64,000 nucleotides of DNA, taken from NCBI GenBank assembly GCA_026707225.1, contig JAPOXG010000010.1, positions 1-64,000 of the forward strand. Direction: 5' to 3'. A program made the translations under genes and the position numbers. This DNA comes from Chloroflexota bacterium (lineage in GTDB: Bacteria; Chloroflexota; Anaerolineae; Aggregatilineales; Phototrophicaceae). Of the stretch, positions 1 through 8,619 are shown piece after piece (positions within the stretch are counted from its first letter, which is position 1; each line of letters opens with the position of its first letter). The notes beneath the pieces were generated by a model. The model was not told the DNA's origin and searched no databases. It worked only from the letters and a program-made list of their open reading frames with translations.

Positions 1-101
1 TTCAGCATGTCATATTATCATCTGGATCTAGACCTGTCTATAGCGCATTGCAGCAGCGCGCGGCGCGGCGCTTCGCGGGCAGCGCTGGAATCGCGCGCGC
101 C

Positions 102-1025
102 TCAGTCTGAGATTTTTGGATCGAAAGCATCCCGCAGTCCGTCTCCCAGCAGGAAGAAGCAGAACACGGTTGTGGTGATCAGGAAGCCCGGTATGAAAAC
201 GAGGTGCTGAGCGCGCCGAGCATAGTCCAGCCCGCCATTCAGCATATTGCCCCAGGTTGCCGTCGGCGCGCGAACGCCAAAACCGAGAAAGCTCAAAGCG
301 GATTCTGCCAGAATCAGGGCGCCTAGCGTCAGAGAAAGATCGACAATAATCAGCGACAAGATATTTGGCACGATATGCAGAAACATGATGCGCAGATTCG
401 ACGCGCCCACAGCTCTCGCGGCGATGACATATTCGCGCTCCTTGATCGAATAGGTCTGTGCCCGTACAAGCCGGGTGGTGCCTGTCCAGCCAGTGATCCC
501 CAATATCAGCACCAACGTGAGCGGCGAGGGCGAAAGCAGCGAGGTGATCAAGATCAACAGGAATAAGCCCGGTATAGAGTTCCAGGTGGTAACGAACCAC
601 ATGATAAAATCGTCTAGTGGTCCACCATAGAAGCCGGCAAACGCGCCGACTGCTATGCCAATGCCAATGGCTAGAAAGGCAGCGGCGAAAGCGATGCTGA
701 GCGACACCTGCCCGCCATAGAGCAGACGGCTCAAATGGTCGCGCCCCAGCTCGTCAGTTCCAAGCGGGTGCCCCTTTGAAAACATCGGAGCGTAATTGTT
801 TCGCAAATCTTGCGTGATCGGATCCACTTGCAATACGTCGTCAATCAGCGGCGCCGCCAGGCAAATCACAGCTAAGACTACGATGACGAGTATGGCGCCC
901 ATGGTAGCGCGGTCCTGTCGGATATGGCGCAGCGCCCGCTGCCACATATTCAGCGATGGCTTGAAATCGACCAAGTCTGGGTGGTCCAGCCCGGCGACTT
1001 TAGTCTTGAAGCGCTTCGCTTTCAT
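102..1025 (-). CDS. Peptide-type ABC transporter permease (DppC/OppC family)
   Basis: This is an inner-membrane permease of a dipeptide/oligopeptide-type ABC importer. It has a hydrophilic N-terminus (residues 1-45), a first membrane helix, a periplasmic segment with the family text HPLGTDELGRDHLSRLLYG, then a five-helix core. The EAA loop that contacts the ATPase lies around EYVIAARAVGAS. Length (307 aa) is typical. A TTG at 1046 overlapping the upstream stop would add seven residues. I prefer the ATG at 1025, though neither start has a good ribosome site. It follows the DppB-type permease directly and belongs to one operon with the binding protein. No ATPase gene lies in the window; one may lie beyond the left edge. 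Confidence 0.9.
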   Translation of the reverse strand: MKAKRFKTKVAGLDHPDLVDFKPSLNMWQRALRHIRQDRATMGAILVIVVLAVICLAAPLIDDVLQVDPITQDLRNNYAPMFSKGHPLGTDELGRDHLSRLLYGGQVSLSIAFAAAFLAIGIGIAVGAFAGFYGGPLDDFIMWFVTTWNSIPGLFLLILITSLLSPSPLTLVLILGITGWTGTTRLVRAQTYSIKEREYVIAARAVGASNLRIMFLHIVPNILSLIIVDLSLTLGALILAESALSFLGFGVRAPTATWGNMLNGGLDYARRAQHLVFIPGFLITTTVFCFFLLGDGLRDAFDPKISD

Positions 1026-1042
1026 ATCTCGACCATTGCCAT

Positions 1043-2107
1043 TCAATAACGAACGCGCGGGTCCAAAACGGCGTAGAGCATATCGGACAGCAAATATCCA
1101 ACGATCGTCAGGACCGAGGCGATGACCACCGAAGCCATTATCACGGGATGGTCGCGACTGAGCAGCGCGTCAAAGAGCAGCAGTCCGATGCCGGGCCAGG
1201 TGAATATCCGCTCAATGATGACTGAGCCGCCGATAAGGCTTACAAATGCCGGACCCAGAAAAACGGTCAGCGGAAGAATCGCGTTCCGAAAGCCGTGGCG
1301 AATCCAGACGATACGGCTGCTTAAGCCTTTTGAGCGCGCCGTGCGCATGTAATCGCTGTTAATCGTATCCAGCATTGATGCGCGCATGAAGCGAGACCAG
1401 CCGGCGATTACACCCAAGGCGCTGACGAATACTGGCAATATCAGATAATGAAGGCGTTCATAGATAGGCGGGCAGCCGCCGCGCACCGGTGGGCAGCGTC
1501 CTCCCATTGGCAAGATCGGACGACCGTTGCCGATTCCGAATCCTTCCAGGAATCGTGGGAGCTCGATTCCAAAGTAGATGATGGCCAGCAAGCCCAGAAA
1601 GAAGACCGGTATGGAAACGCCCAGCACCGCGAAGACCCGCGTGAATCGATCGAAGATCCGCCCTCGATAGACGGCAGCTAGAACGCCTACCGCCAGACCG
1701 CCGGTCAAGCCGAATATCAGCACGAATAAGTTGAGCTCGATGGTCGCGCCCAACCGCTCAGCAATCAAATGGAGTGGATTCGAGCCGCGAAACTTGAATG
1801 AAGTGCCAAAGTCGCCGCGCAGAATGCCGTAATTGTCGCCCCAGGAATCGACCTCTCCATCGAGGTTCGTATCGACCATCATCCAGTCATCGCCGATCAG
1901 CCAGCGCAGGTATTGGACGAAGAAGGGATCGTTGACGCCCAACTGCGCGGCCAGACGCTCCCGTTCATCCTGACGGAACTTCGGGTCAAATGCCAGCAGC
2001 GCGACCGGATCTCCTTTCGCCAGCAGCATTAAGAAATAGACGATAACGGTAATGCCAAACAGAGTTGGAATAGCTTGCAGACTGCGCCGAATTACATATT
2101 GATGCAT
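1043..2107 (-). CDS. Peptide-type ABC transporter permease (DppB/OppB family)
   Basis: This is the second permease of the peptide importer. The N-terminus YVIRRSLQAIPTLFGITV is the standard DppB start, and the C-terminus (YLLSDMLYAVLDPRVRY) is the standard end. An EAA-type loop (YMRTARSKGLSSRIV) and six predicted helices are present. At 354 aa it is slightly longer than most DppB proteins. The periplasmic region around residues 70-100 is extended, and a Gly/Pro/Cys-rich loop lies near residues 195-215. It starts at an ATG 78 bases after the binding-protein gene and overlaps the next permease region. Confidence 0.93.
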   Translation of the reverse strand: MHQYVIRRSLQAIPTLFGITVIVYFLMLLAKGDPVALLAFDPKFRQDERERLAAQLGVNDPFFVQYLRWLIGDDWMMVDTNLDGEVDSWGDNYGILRGDFGTSFKFRGSNPLHLIAERLGATIELNLFVLIFGLTGGLAVGVLAAVYRGRIFDRFTRVFAVLGVSIPVFFLGLLAIIYFGIELPRFLEGFGIGNGRPILPMGGRCPPVRGGCPPIYERLHYLILPVFVSALGVIAGWSRFMRASMLDTINSDYMRTARSKGLSSRIVWIRHGFRNAILPLTVFLGPAFVSLIGGSVIIERIFTWPGIGLLLFDALLSRDHPVIMASVVIASVLTIVGYLLSDMLYAVLDPRVRY

Positions 2108-2142
2108 GCCGAAAACCTGCTGAATCGCTGAATGAACCTGCT

Positions 2143-2166
2143 GCCAGAGAGGCGAAACTCTCTGGC
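2143..2166 (-). repeat. Intercistronic hairpin after the peptide-binding-protein gene
   Basis: A perfect 9-bp stem (GCCAGAGAG pairing with CTCTCTGGC) encloses a 6-base loop. It lies 20 bases after the binding-protein stop and before dppB. No T-run follows, so it is more likely to protect the upstream message than to terminate. This is inferred from position and symmetry. Confidence 0.6.
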
Positions 2167-2185
2167 AACACGTTGGAGAATGTAG

Positions 2186-3976
2186 CTACGGCATGGCGAC
2201 AGCAGGCGACACCCAAGCGTCTTGGGAGTAGGTGCGGGAGAAGGGTGTGGGGTTCCAATTCATGGTGCCCGGCAGTACGGCGGTCATCGACTCGGATACA
2301 TACATGTAGAAGTAGGGCATGTCGTTGAAGAGGATTTCCTGCACTTGCTCGTAGAGCGCCGTTCGCGTTTCTGTGTCGCAACCGGGGACGACCCTGGCCT
2401 GATCATTCAGCTCAATCAACTCGGCGTTGTAATAGGAGCCGAAATTGAAGCCCGAGCCCGGCACATCCACCTCGGGATAATAGAAGGGGGAGATGTCCGG
2501 ATCGACCGGCAAACCGAGGCTCCAGCCCAACATATTCATGTCGAAAGTCTGGCCGACGAGCTCGGGCAAGAAGGCGCTGCCCCAATCGATGGCTTCGAAA
2601 TTGGCCTTGAAGCCGACCTTGTTCATCTCCGCCTGGAAGAACAAACCCATCTGTTCACCAACTTCCGAACCGGCCGGCACATGCAAATCGAGCGCCAATT
2701 CGCTGCTGTTGTATTCCGCATTGACCTCGCGCGCGAATAAGCAGTCTTGACAGACGCGCGGCGTATCCGGGTTCTCGTCGTGGTCGACCCAGCCGGCCTG
2801 CGTCAGCTTCTCCATCGCCAAGTCAGGATCGTATACGTATTGCAGGTCGGGGTTGTACACCCAAGATGTCGGGATGGTGTGCGTAGCGACCTTGAAGCCG
2901 TTGCCGTCGCGGATACCCTCAATGAGCGCGTCCATATCCACTGCGTGGGAAATCGCCTGGCGGACCAGCACATCGCCCAGCACCGGATGCGGCTCTTGCG
3001 GCAGGGGATTGCCGTCTTCATCAATGCCGGGCTGCGGATTTTCCGGGTTGGCGTGATTCATGCCGAAAAAGGTGAAACCGTTCCCGGTGAATTCAAATCG
3101 CGGATATTCCAGCAGATCCGGATCCGTGCGAAACTCTTCCTGCCGGGTCGCCGGCACAGCCAGGATGCTGAATTCGCCGCCGATGAAGCGCTCGGTCTCC
3201 ACATTTTCATCGGCCACTTGCAAAGTCACTGACTCGGACGGACTGATGAAACCCAAAATCGAATCGGGATAAGACTGATCGGCGAGCAAGCTGATGCGTT
3301 CGCCAGCGGAGAATTCCACGTCTTTGAAGGGACCAAAGGAAACTGTGGGGATGCGCCGCGGTTCTTCCATCATGGCCGCATAATCGTCTCCATAGAGTTC
3401 GGAGAATACATGAGCCGGCACCGGCGTCACATCGTTTACATCGCTGAAAGAGATGCAGTCCGCTTCGTTAAAGGTCACCACGACCGTGTAGTCATCGGGC
3501 GCTTCCACGCTGACGATTTTTCCGCCAGCGGACGTACCATCCGCCATCGTCTCAAAAATGCCGGCGCGCGGGCTGTCAATCTGTCCGCTTCGCACGGCGT
3601 TGACAGACCACATATAGTCGGCCGAGGTGATGGGCGTGCCGTCATTCCAGGCGATATCTTCTCGAAGCTGGATCGTGAGAACCGTACCCGACTCGTCATA
3701 TTCCCAGCCGGAGGCCATGGCGCCCGCCAGATTAGGCTCTTCCAGGCCTGTGAACGGGCTGACGCCGATGATAGCTGGGTACATAAGCGAATACACAGCG
3801 CTCGAGGCGGTGTCGCCCCCGATAAGTGGATTGAAAGTTGCCGGGTCACCAGCGGTGCTCCCGTCTATGATCTTGCCGCCCAAGCCGGGACCGGGAGACG
3901 CATCCGCGTCTTGCGCGCCGGCCGGCATGACAATGCAGAACGACGCTAATAGAAGCAACACCTTGAGTTTTTTCAT
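2186..3976 (-). CDS. Peptide/solute-binding protein of ABC transporter (SBP_bac_5 family)
   Basis: This is the exported receptor that delivers substrate to the DppBC-type permeases. A signal peptide (MKKLKVLLLLASFCIVMPAGAQ) ends at a signal-peptidase-I-like AGA/Q site, with no lipobox. Family text is clear: FNPLIGGDTAS, a VKVTFNEAD-like segment, RQAISHAVDMDALIEG and a C-terminal LYEQVQEILFNDMPYFYMYV. About 596 aa is long for the family. A GTG at 3985 in frame is only two bases from the GAGAGGA ribosome site. The ATG at 3976 is about 11 bases from it and is chosen. The first gene of its operon, it is followed by a hairpin that may raise its level over the permeases. Confidence 0.92.
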   Translation of the reverse strand: MKKLKVLLLLASFCIVMPAGAQDADASPGPGLGGKIIDGSTAGDPATFNPLIGGDTASSAVYSLMYPAIIGVSPFTGLEEPNLAGAMASGWEYDESGTVLTIQLREDIAWNDGTPITSADYMWSVNAVRSGQIDSPRAGIFETMADGTSAGGKIVSVEAPDDYTVVVTFNEADCISFSDVNDVTPVPAHVFSELYGDDYAAMMEEPRRIPTVSFGPFKDVEFSAGERISLLADQSYPDSILGFISPSESVTLQVADENVETERFIGGEFSILAVPATRQEEFRTDPDLLEYPRFEFTGNGFTFFGMNHANPENPQPGIDEDGNPLPQEPHPVLGDVLVRQAISHAVDMDALIEGIRDGNGFKVATHTIPTSWVYNPDLQYVYDPDLAMEKLTQAGWVDHDENPDTPRVCQDCLFAREVNAEYNSSELALDLHVPAGSEVGEQMGLFFQAEMNKVGFKANFEAIDWGSAFLPELVGQTFDMNMLGWSLGLPVDPDISPFYYPEVDVPGSGFNFGSYYNAELIELNDQARVVPGCDTETRTALYEQVQEILFNDMPYFYMYVSESMTAVLPGTMNWNPTPFSRTYSQDAWVSPAVAMP

Positions 3977-4026
3977 TTGACACACCGTCCTCTCAACTCT
4001 GAAAGATGGCTCTTTTGTCTATGGGA

Positions 4027-4044
4027 TTCAGTCTGTTTCAGTCT
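4027..4044. promoter_or_regulatory. Direct repeat TTCAGTCT, 10-base period
   Basis: TTCAGTCT occurs at 4027-4034 and again at 4037-4044, one helical turn apart. It lies about 50 bases upstream of the peptide-binding-protein gene. The spacing suits a dimeric activator such as an OmpR-type regulator. No regulator was identified in the window. Confidence 0.3.
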
Positions 4045-4065
4045 AGCACATATCCACATTTTAAC

Positions 4066-4081
4066 CTAACGATTACGTTAG
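4066..4081. promoter_or_regulatory. 16-base perfect palindrome, candidate operator
   Basis: CTAACGATTACGTTAG has two 6-base arms around ATTA. It sits in the divergent space between the peptide transporter operon (minus) and the cytochrome c gene (plus), so it could control either or both. It is AT-rich compared with its surroundings. The 3977-4276 gap holds this site and the adjacent direct repeat and no gene. Confidence 0.4.
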
Positions 4082-4276
4082 CGAGGTCGCTGAAGGCATA
4101 CTGCCCTCCTGCGCGGACAATGGCGTTCATTGCGAATCATTGTCGCGCCGAATTGCCAAGCGCTGGTCGCGCGGATTCGAAGCGTGCTTGCCCTACAATA
4201 TCGGATTCCAGTTTGCGATAATGTGCCCGACTTATCATCTGTGACGATTTTCCCAAATCTGGACAGGACGGTCAGC

Positions 4277-4954
4277 ATGAACTTAGGGCGATGGCCAGGC
4301 ACGGAGATTCGTCGGTCGCTGCGCTGCGCGATTATTGTCGGCACCGTCTCCATGCTGATGGGCTGCGGCACTTTGGCGGCGCCGGTTATGCAGCTGGCTA
4401 CTGAGACTTCAGTGGCGCCAGTTGATGCCATTGTCGAAGCAACGGCGACCGTGCCGCCGACGGCAACATCCTTGCCGCCCACGGAAACACCCATTCCCGA
4501 ACCAACAGCGACGCCAACAATTGAGCCGACTGTCGCGCCGGAACCGACGCGCGCGCCCGCGCTTTCGCCCATTGATCGCTTAGTGGCGGTACGCGACGCC
4601 GAAAATGGCGCCGCACTGTTCATGACCTTCCAGGATGCGGCGAATTACTCCTGTTCAAACTGTCATCTGCCGGACAGCGAGAAGACCAACCTTGGGCCGG
4701 GACTCCTGAATATCAAGGATCGCGCCGCGTCCCGCGTCGAAGGCATGTCCGCCGCCGAGTATATCTACCAGTCCATTGTCGATTCCAAAGCATATACGGT
4801 TGAAGGCTTTGACCCCGATCTCATGCCGCAGAACTGGGCGGAGATTTACAGCGATTTGCAGATTTTCGATATCGTCGCCTATTTGATGACGCTTGAGGGT
4901 CGTTCCGATATTGACGATCCCGATCCGACACCCGAAGACGAAGCATCTGACTAA
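4277..4954 (+). CDS. Lipoprotein mono-haem cytochrome c
   Basis: This is an extracytoplasmic electron carrier tethered to the membrane. The start at 4277 puts a lipobox (LMGC, Cys30) behind a hydrophobic stretch. Residues 50-95 are a Pro/Thr/Glu linker. The haem motif CSNCH spans residues 126-130, and Met183 (DLMPQNW) is the probable sixth haem ligand, followed by the usual C-terminal helix (DIVAYLMTL). Length is 225 aa. An upstream ATG at 4130 in frame would bury the signal sequence and is rejected. No oxidase or reductase is adjacent, so its partner is unknown. Confidence 0.88.
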   Translation: MNLGRWPGTEIRRSLRCAIIVGTVSMLMGCGTLAAPVMQLATETSVAPVDAIVEATATVPPTATSLPPTETPIPEPTATPTIEPTVAPEPTRAPALSPIDRLVAVRDAENGAALFMTFQDAANYSCSNCHLPDSEKTNLGPGLLNIKDRAASRVEGMSAAEYIYQSIVDSKAYTVEGFDPDLMPQNWAEIYSDLQIFDIVAYLMTLEGRSDIDDPDPTPEDEASD

Positions 4955-5003
4955 GCGATTCGTGTAACGGCATACGCTTTTAATCCATTGTCTTTGAGAC
5001 CGG

Positions 5004-6494
5004 CTACAGCGCTTGCAGTTGGCGAACCTCGTCTTGTAAAGCCAGGTCGGCCGCCTGCAAAGCCGCGCGCGTCATATTCAGCCAGTTTCGATCTTCGTCA
5101 AGACGACGCCTCTGTTGCTTTAATACATCGGCTGTTGCGCTGGGCGCGGCGCCACCGGGAAGCGCGCGTCCGTCGACAAATGCCTGCGGATCCATCGCGC
5201 GCTTGAAAGCCTCTTCGCTCAACTCCAGGTTTTGCCCGAGCCGCTCGCAAGCGACCCGCTTTAGCATTTCCAGCGAAAGATCTTCGGGCGCCAGCTTCTC
5301 TTCAATTGCGAATGTCACGAGAGCCGCGACGACGCTGTGCGCTTGCCGGAAGGGCAGACCGCATTCGCGCACGAGCGTATCGGCCAATTCCGTCACGGTG
5401 GTGAAACCGGAATCAGCGCGTTGGCGTAAGCGGTCGACATTCACTTCGAGCGTGTCGATCACTGCAGCATAGAGTTGCAGGATTTCCTTCGCCGTTTCCA
5501 GCGAGCCGAAGAGCAGGGGAAAGATTTCGTCTTCGATATCCTGGGTATCGCCAAAAGGTATGTTGTGGCATTGCAGAACGATCCCATGCGCCAGCGCCAT
5601 CATGCGGCTGACCCGCGCGCGCAGATGCTCCAGGACGACCGGATTGCGCTTTTGCGGCATGATCGAACTGATCTGAATGAAACTGTCATGGATGCGAATG
5701 GCGCCGCTCTCCTGCGTCGCCCAGAAGAGCATGTCCCGCGTGACGCGCGATAGATTGACGCCCAAGGTCGAAAGCGCGCCGGCCACATCAGTGAGATTGT
5801 CCGAGGCGCCAATGCTGTCGTAAGTGCTGAGTTGAATATCGTCAAAGCCGAGCAGTCGCGCGTTCAGATGTCGGTCGATGGGAAAAGTGGCGCCGGTCAT
5901 GGCGGCCGCCCCCAGCGGGCTCTGATTATTAGTCTCATAGGCGAATCGAAGACGCGCCGAATCGCGCCCCAAACCGGCCAGCGCGCCAGCGATGTAATGC
6001 GCCATCGTCGTCGGCTGCGCCGGCTGCGTATGCGTATATCCCGGCATCAGCGTCCGCAGGTGTTCACCGGCGAAATCCAGCAGGCATTGACGCAGGCACA
6101 ACAGGTCATCCATCGTTTCCAGCAGTAGCGGACGCAGCGCAAGCCGCGTAAGGGCATAGCCAAGGTCATTGCGGCTGCGCGCCAACTGCAAATTGCCGCC
6201 ATAAGCCGCGCCCGCTGTTTCGATGAGCTGGTTCTCGATGGCGAAGAACAAGTCCTCCACGCCGGCGCCGCGAGTTAAGGCATCGACGCCGAGCGATTCA
6301 ACTTGCTCCAACGCGTCAATCAGCGCCACCGCGTTTTGCCTGGAGATGATGCCGCAATGCCGCAGCATGACGACATGCGCGCGATTGGCGGCCAGCATGG
6401 GACGGTAGAAGTAAGTCTTAGCATCCTCAAAAAAGGGCTGCAAGACGTACTTGTCATAGAGCGGATGGGGGAATGAGGACGCGTCTTCAGACAC
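5004..6494 (-). CDS. Argininosuccinate lyase / fumarase superfamily lyase
   Basis: This enzyme of the fumarase/ASL superfamily cleaves C-N bonds and releases fumarate. Superfamily signatures are present: RSRND (106-110), YTHTQPAQP (His155) and the catalytic-serine loop SSIMPQKRNP (Ser277). It departs from biosynthetic ArgH, which reads HTARSRNDQV where this protein reads QLARSRNDLG, and THLQRAQP where this has THTQPAQP. Length (496 aa) slightly exceeds ArgH. It starts four bases after a CUT1 permease stop and is the last gene of that ABC operon, not beside argG. ArgH is possible, but a catabolic lyase for an amino-dicarboxylate conjugate fits the context better. The substrate is unknown. Confidence 0.75.
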   Translation of the reverse strand: MSEDASSFPHPLYDKYVLQPFFEDAKTYFYRPMLAANRAHVVMLRHCGIISRQNAVALIDALEQVESLGVDALTRGAGVEDLFFAIENQLIETAGAAYGGNLQLARSRNDLGYALTRLALRPLLLETMDDLLCLRQCLLDFAGEHLRTLMPGYTHTQPAQPTTMAHYIAGALAGLGRDSARLRFAYETNNQSPLGAAAMTGATFPIDRHLNARLLGFDDIQLSTYDSIGASDNLTDVAGALSTLGVNLSRVTRDMLFWATQESGAIRIHDSFIQISSIMPQKRNPVVLEHLRARVSRMMALAHGIVLQCHNIPFGDTQDIEDEIFPLLFGSLETAKEILQLYAAVIDTLEVNVDRLRQRADSGFTTVTELADTLVRECGLPFRQAHSVVAALVTFAIEEKLAPEDLSLEMLKRVACERLGQNLELSEEAFKRAMDPQAFVDGRALPGGAAPSATADVLKQQRRRLDEDRNWLNMTRAALQAADLALQDEVRQLQAL

Positions 6495-6497
6495 GGA

Positions 6498-7394
6498 CTA
6501 GCCTTTCAGACCGGTCAAGGCGATCCCCTCAATGATGTAGCGCTGAAATATGATGACCACGATCAGAAGCGGCACGACCGAGAGCGAGGCGCCGGTCATA
6601 ATGAGATTCCAGGGTGTATCGGCCTCCGACGAGAATTGCTGTATGCCCACCGGCAGCGTGAACATTTCGCTCCGCGTCGTCGCGATCAGCGGCCAAATGA
6701 ATGCGTTCCAGTTGCCGAGAAAGTTGAAGATGCAAAGCGCGCCGATGGCGGGCAAGCTCAAGGGAACGGCGACGCGCCAATACAAGCCGAATTCGCTGAC
6801 GCCGTCAATGCGCCCGGCGTCCAGCAGCTCGTCGGGCACGCCCTGCATAAATTGCCGCATGAGGAAAATGCCCGAGGCGGTGATGACACCGGGAAAAGCG
6901 ATGCCCCAGTACGTATCCACCCAAGTGCTGCCGATCGGCGGATTGGACGACATGATGAACCAGGGAATGAGCAGCATCTCGGTCGGCACCATTAACGAAG
7001 TCAGAAAGATGATGAAAATCGGGCGCTTTCCCGGAAAATTGTATTTGGCGAAGACAAAGCCCGCCAGCGAATCGAAGAAGGCCACACTCACTGTGCTGAT
7101 CACAGCGACGATGAATGAATTCTTGTACCAAAGGGGGAGGTCGGTCTTGTTGATGACATCGCTGTAATTGTCCAGCGTCGGCTCGACCGGGAAGACGTAA
7201 CGGCGCAGGATTTCCGATTCCGGCTTGAATGAGGTGGAGATCATCCACAGGAATGGCACAATCATCGTAAAGGCGATCATCGTCAGCAGCAGGTAGGAGA
7301 AAAACTTGTACTTCCAATCCTCGCCCGCTTTGCCGACAGCGGCGCCGCGCCCCTGGTCTTTGAAGATGTTTGATGGCGCCACAGATTCCGCCAT
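6498..7394 (-). CDS. CUT1-type ABC transporter permease (MalG-like)
   Basis: This is the second inner-membrane permease of a carbohydrate-type importer. It has six hydrophobic segments and the EAA loop (ELLDAGRIDGVSEFGLYWRV), with the typical MalG end. The ATG at 7394 follows a GAGGCGGG ribosome site that overlaps the stop of the upstream permease. That makes it preferable to the ATG-like start at 7451 inside the upstream gene. Length is 298 aa. Translational coupling with the first permease is likely. The operon has no ATP-binding subunit, so a shared MsmX/UgpC-type ATPase encoded elsewhere would be needed. Confidence 0.92.
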   Translation of the reverse strand: MAESVAPSNIFKDQGRGAAVGKAGEDWKYKFFSYLLLTMIAFTMIVPFLWMISTSFKPESEILRRYVFPVEPTLDNYSDVINKTDLPLWYKNSFIVAVISTVSVAFFDSLAGFVFAKYNFPGKRPIFIIFLTSLMVPTEMLLIPWFIMSSNPPIGSTWVDTYWGIAFPGVITASGIFLMRQFMQGVPDELLDAGRIDGVSEFGLYWRVAVPLSLPAIGALCIFNFLGNWNAFIWPLIATTRSEMFTLPVGIQQFSSEADTPWNLIMTGASLSVVPLLIVVIIFQRYIIEGIALTGLKG

Positions 7395-7401
7395 ACCCGC
7401 C

Positions 7402-8361
7402 TCAGTTGATTCGCCGCGATGTGACGGAGAGCTGGATGATCGTGACGCCAAGGATCAGGGCGAATAGCACAACGGTCAGCGAAGACGCGTAGCCCATGTT
7501 GAAACTTTGAAAGGCCTCGCGATAGGTTTGCAGCACGACCGTTACCGTCGAGTCCAAGGGTCCGCCGCGCCCCTGCTCCGTCATCGCGATCACTGGCGCG
7601 AACATTCGCAGGAAGGAGATCGTCTGCAAGACCAGCAGGTAGACGATGCTCGGGTTCAAGAGGGGAAAGGTTATGTAGCGAAATGTATGCCAGCGGCTGG
7701 CGCCATCGACCTCAGCCGCTTCGTAGTAGGTGCGCGGAATCTGCTTCAAGCCCGCCAAGAATATGATGATGGCGAAGCCCATGCCTTGCCAAATGACCAG
7801 CGCCAGCACTGACGGCAGCGCCTGCTGAGTGCTGCGCAGAAAGGGCTGCTGCGGCAGGGAGACGAGCTGCAAGATGACGTTGAACAACCCGAAGCGCGGC
7901 TGATACAGCATGCGGAAGACCCAGGCGATGGCGATGGTGGAGGTTACAAAGGGCAGGAAAAACATGATGCGATAAAGCGTGCTCATGAAGCGAATCTCAT
8001 TGAGCATTAAGGAGATCGCCAGCGCCAGGCAGAGTTGAATCGGCACGCCGAGCAAGACATAGTTGATTGTATTCTGAAAGGCGGACTTGGTCTGGGACTT
8101 TCTCTTGCCCAATTCGCTGAACAGTTTCTCGTAATTTTCAAAGCCGACGAAGGGCTGCTCGGCCGCCAGCGGATTATAATCGTGCAGGCTCATCTGGAAG
8201 GCGAAGAGCGCCGGATAGACGCGGATGTAAGCGAAGAAGACGATGGGAATCGCCAGGAAAATGTATGCCCATACGACTTTCTTGCGCGCGAGTGTCATTT
8301 GACGGCTTGCGACATATGTTGGTGCTTTACCGTGAAATTTCGAGTTGCCGCTAACCTCCAT
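7402..8361 (-). CDS. CUT1-type ABC transporter permease (MalF-like)
   Basis: This is the first permease of the carbohydrate-type importer. An N-terminal helix follows a basic stretch (LARKKVVWAYIFLAIP). The family loop YEAAEVDGASRWHTFRYITFPLL carries the EAA motif. A short hydrophilic region (residues ~80-95) separates helices 1 and 2. The start is uncertain: an ATG at 8361 (319 aa) is used, a TTG at 8376 and an ATG at 8298 are alternatives, and none has a strong ribosome site. It is separated from the binding-protein gene by about 240 bases holding a terminator-like hairpin. Confidence 0.9.
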   Translation of the reverse strand: MEVSGNSKFHGKAPTYVASRQMTLARKKVVWAYIFLAIPIVFFAYIRVYPALFAFQMSLHDYNPLAAEQPFVGFENYEKLFSELGKRKSQTKSAFQNTINYVLLGVPIQLCLALAISLMLNEIRFMSTLYRIMFFLPFVTSTIAIAWVFRMLYQPRFGLFNVILQLVSLPQQPFLRSTQQALPSVLALVIWQGMGFAIIIFLAGLKQIPRTYYEAAEVDGASRWHTFRYITFPLLNPSIVYLLVLQTISFLRMFAPVIAMTEQGRGGPLDSTVTVVLQTYREAFQSFNMGYASSLTVVLFALILGVTIIQLSVTSRRIN

Positions 8362-8560
8362 TCGTGACAATGGCAAGCAGAATTAGCAAGATAATGGGCG
8401 CAAGAATTGCAAAGAGACAAGCGTTAAGGCACTGACGTCGTCCCTGGCTCCTACCTTCATGCATGCCTGCACCGAATATCTTCTGTGGACCTGTCGACAT
8501 GATACACTCCAATGACAAAGTGAATTAGCAAGTATGATTTCACGTTTCTTGGCAGTGAAA

Positions 8561-8594
8561 AACTACGCCAGGAGAATCACCCCCTGACGTAGTT
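8561..8594 (-). terminator. Terminator-like hairpin between binding-protein and permease genes
   Basis: Read on the minus strand, a 12-base inverted repeat (AACTACGTCAGG / CCTGGCGTAGTT, one mismatched position) with a 10-base loop runs into a short T tract. It begins about 25 bases after the binding-protein stop. A partial terminator here would yield much more binding protein than permease. The rest of the 8362-8619 gap shows no gene; the string GAATTAGCAAG occurs twice there (about 8380 and 8522). Confidence 0.65.
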
Positions 8595-8619
8595 TGCGTG
8601 TTGCGAATTGCTGCGGCTG

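Noticed and set aside
5004..6494. Standard argininosuccinate lyase for arginine synthesis
   Set aside because: Not excluded, but not called as argH because signature positions differ and the gene sits in an ABC operon, not with arginine genes.
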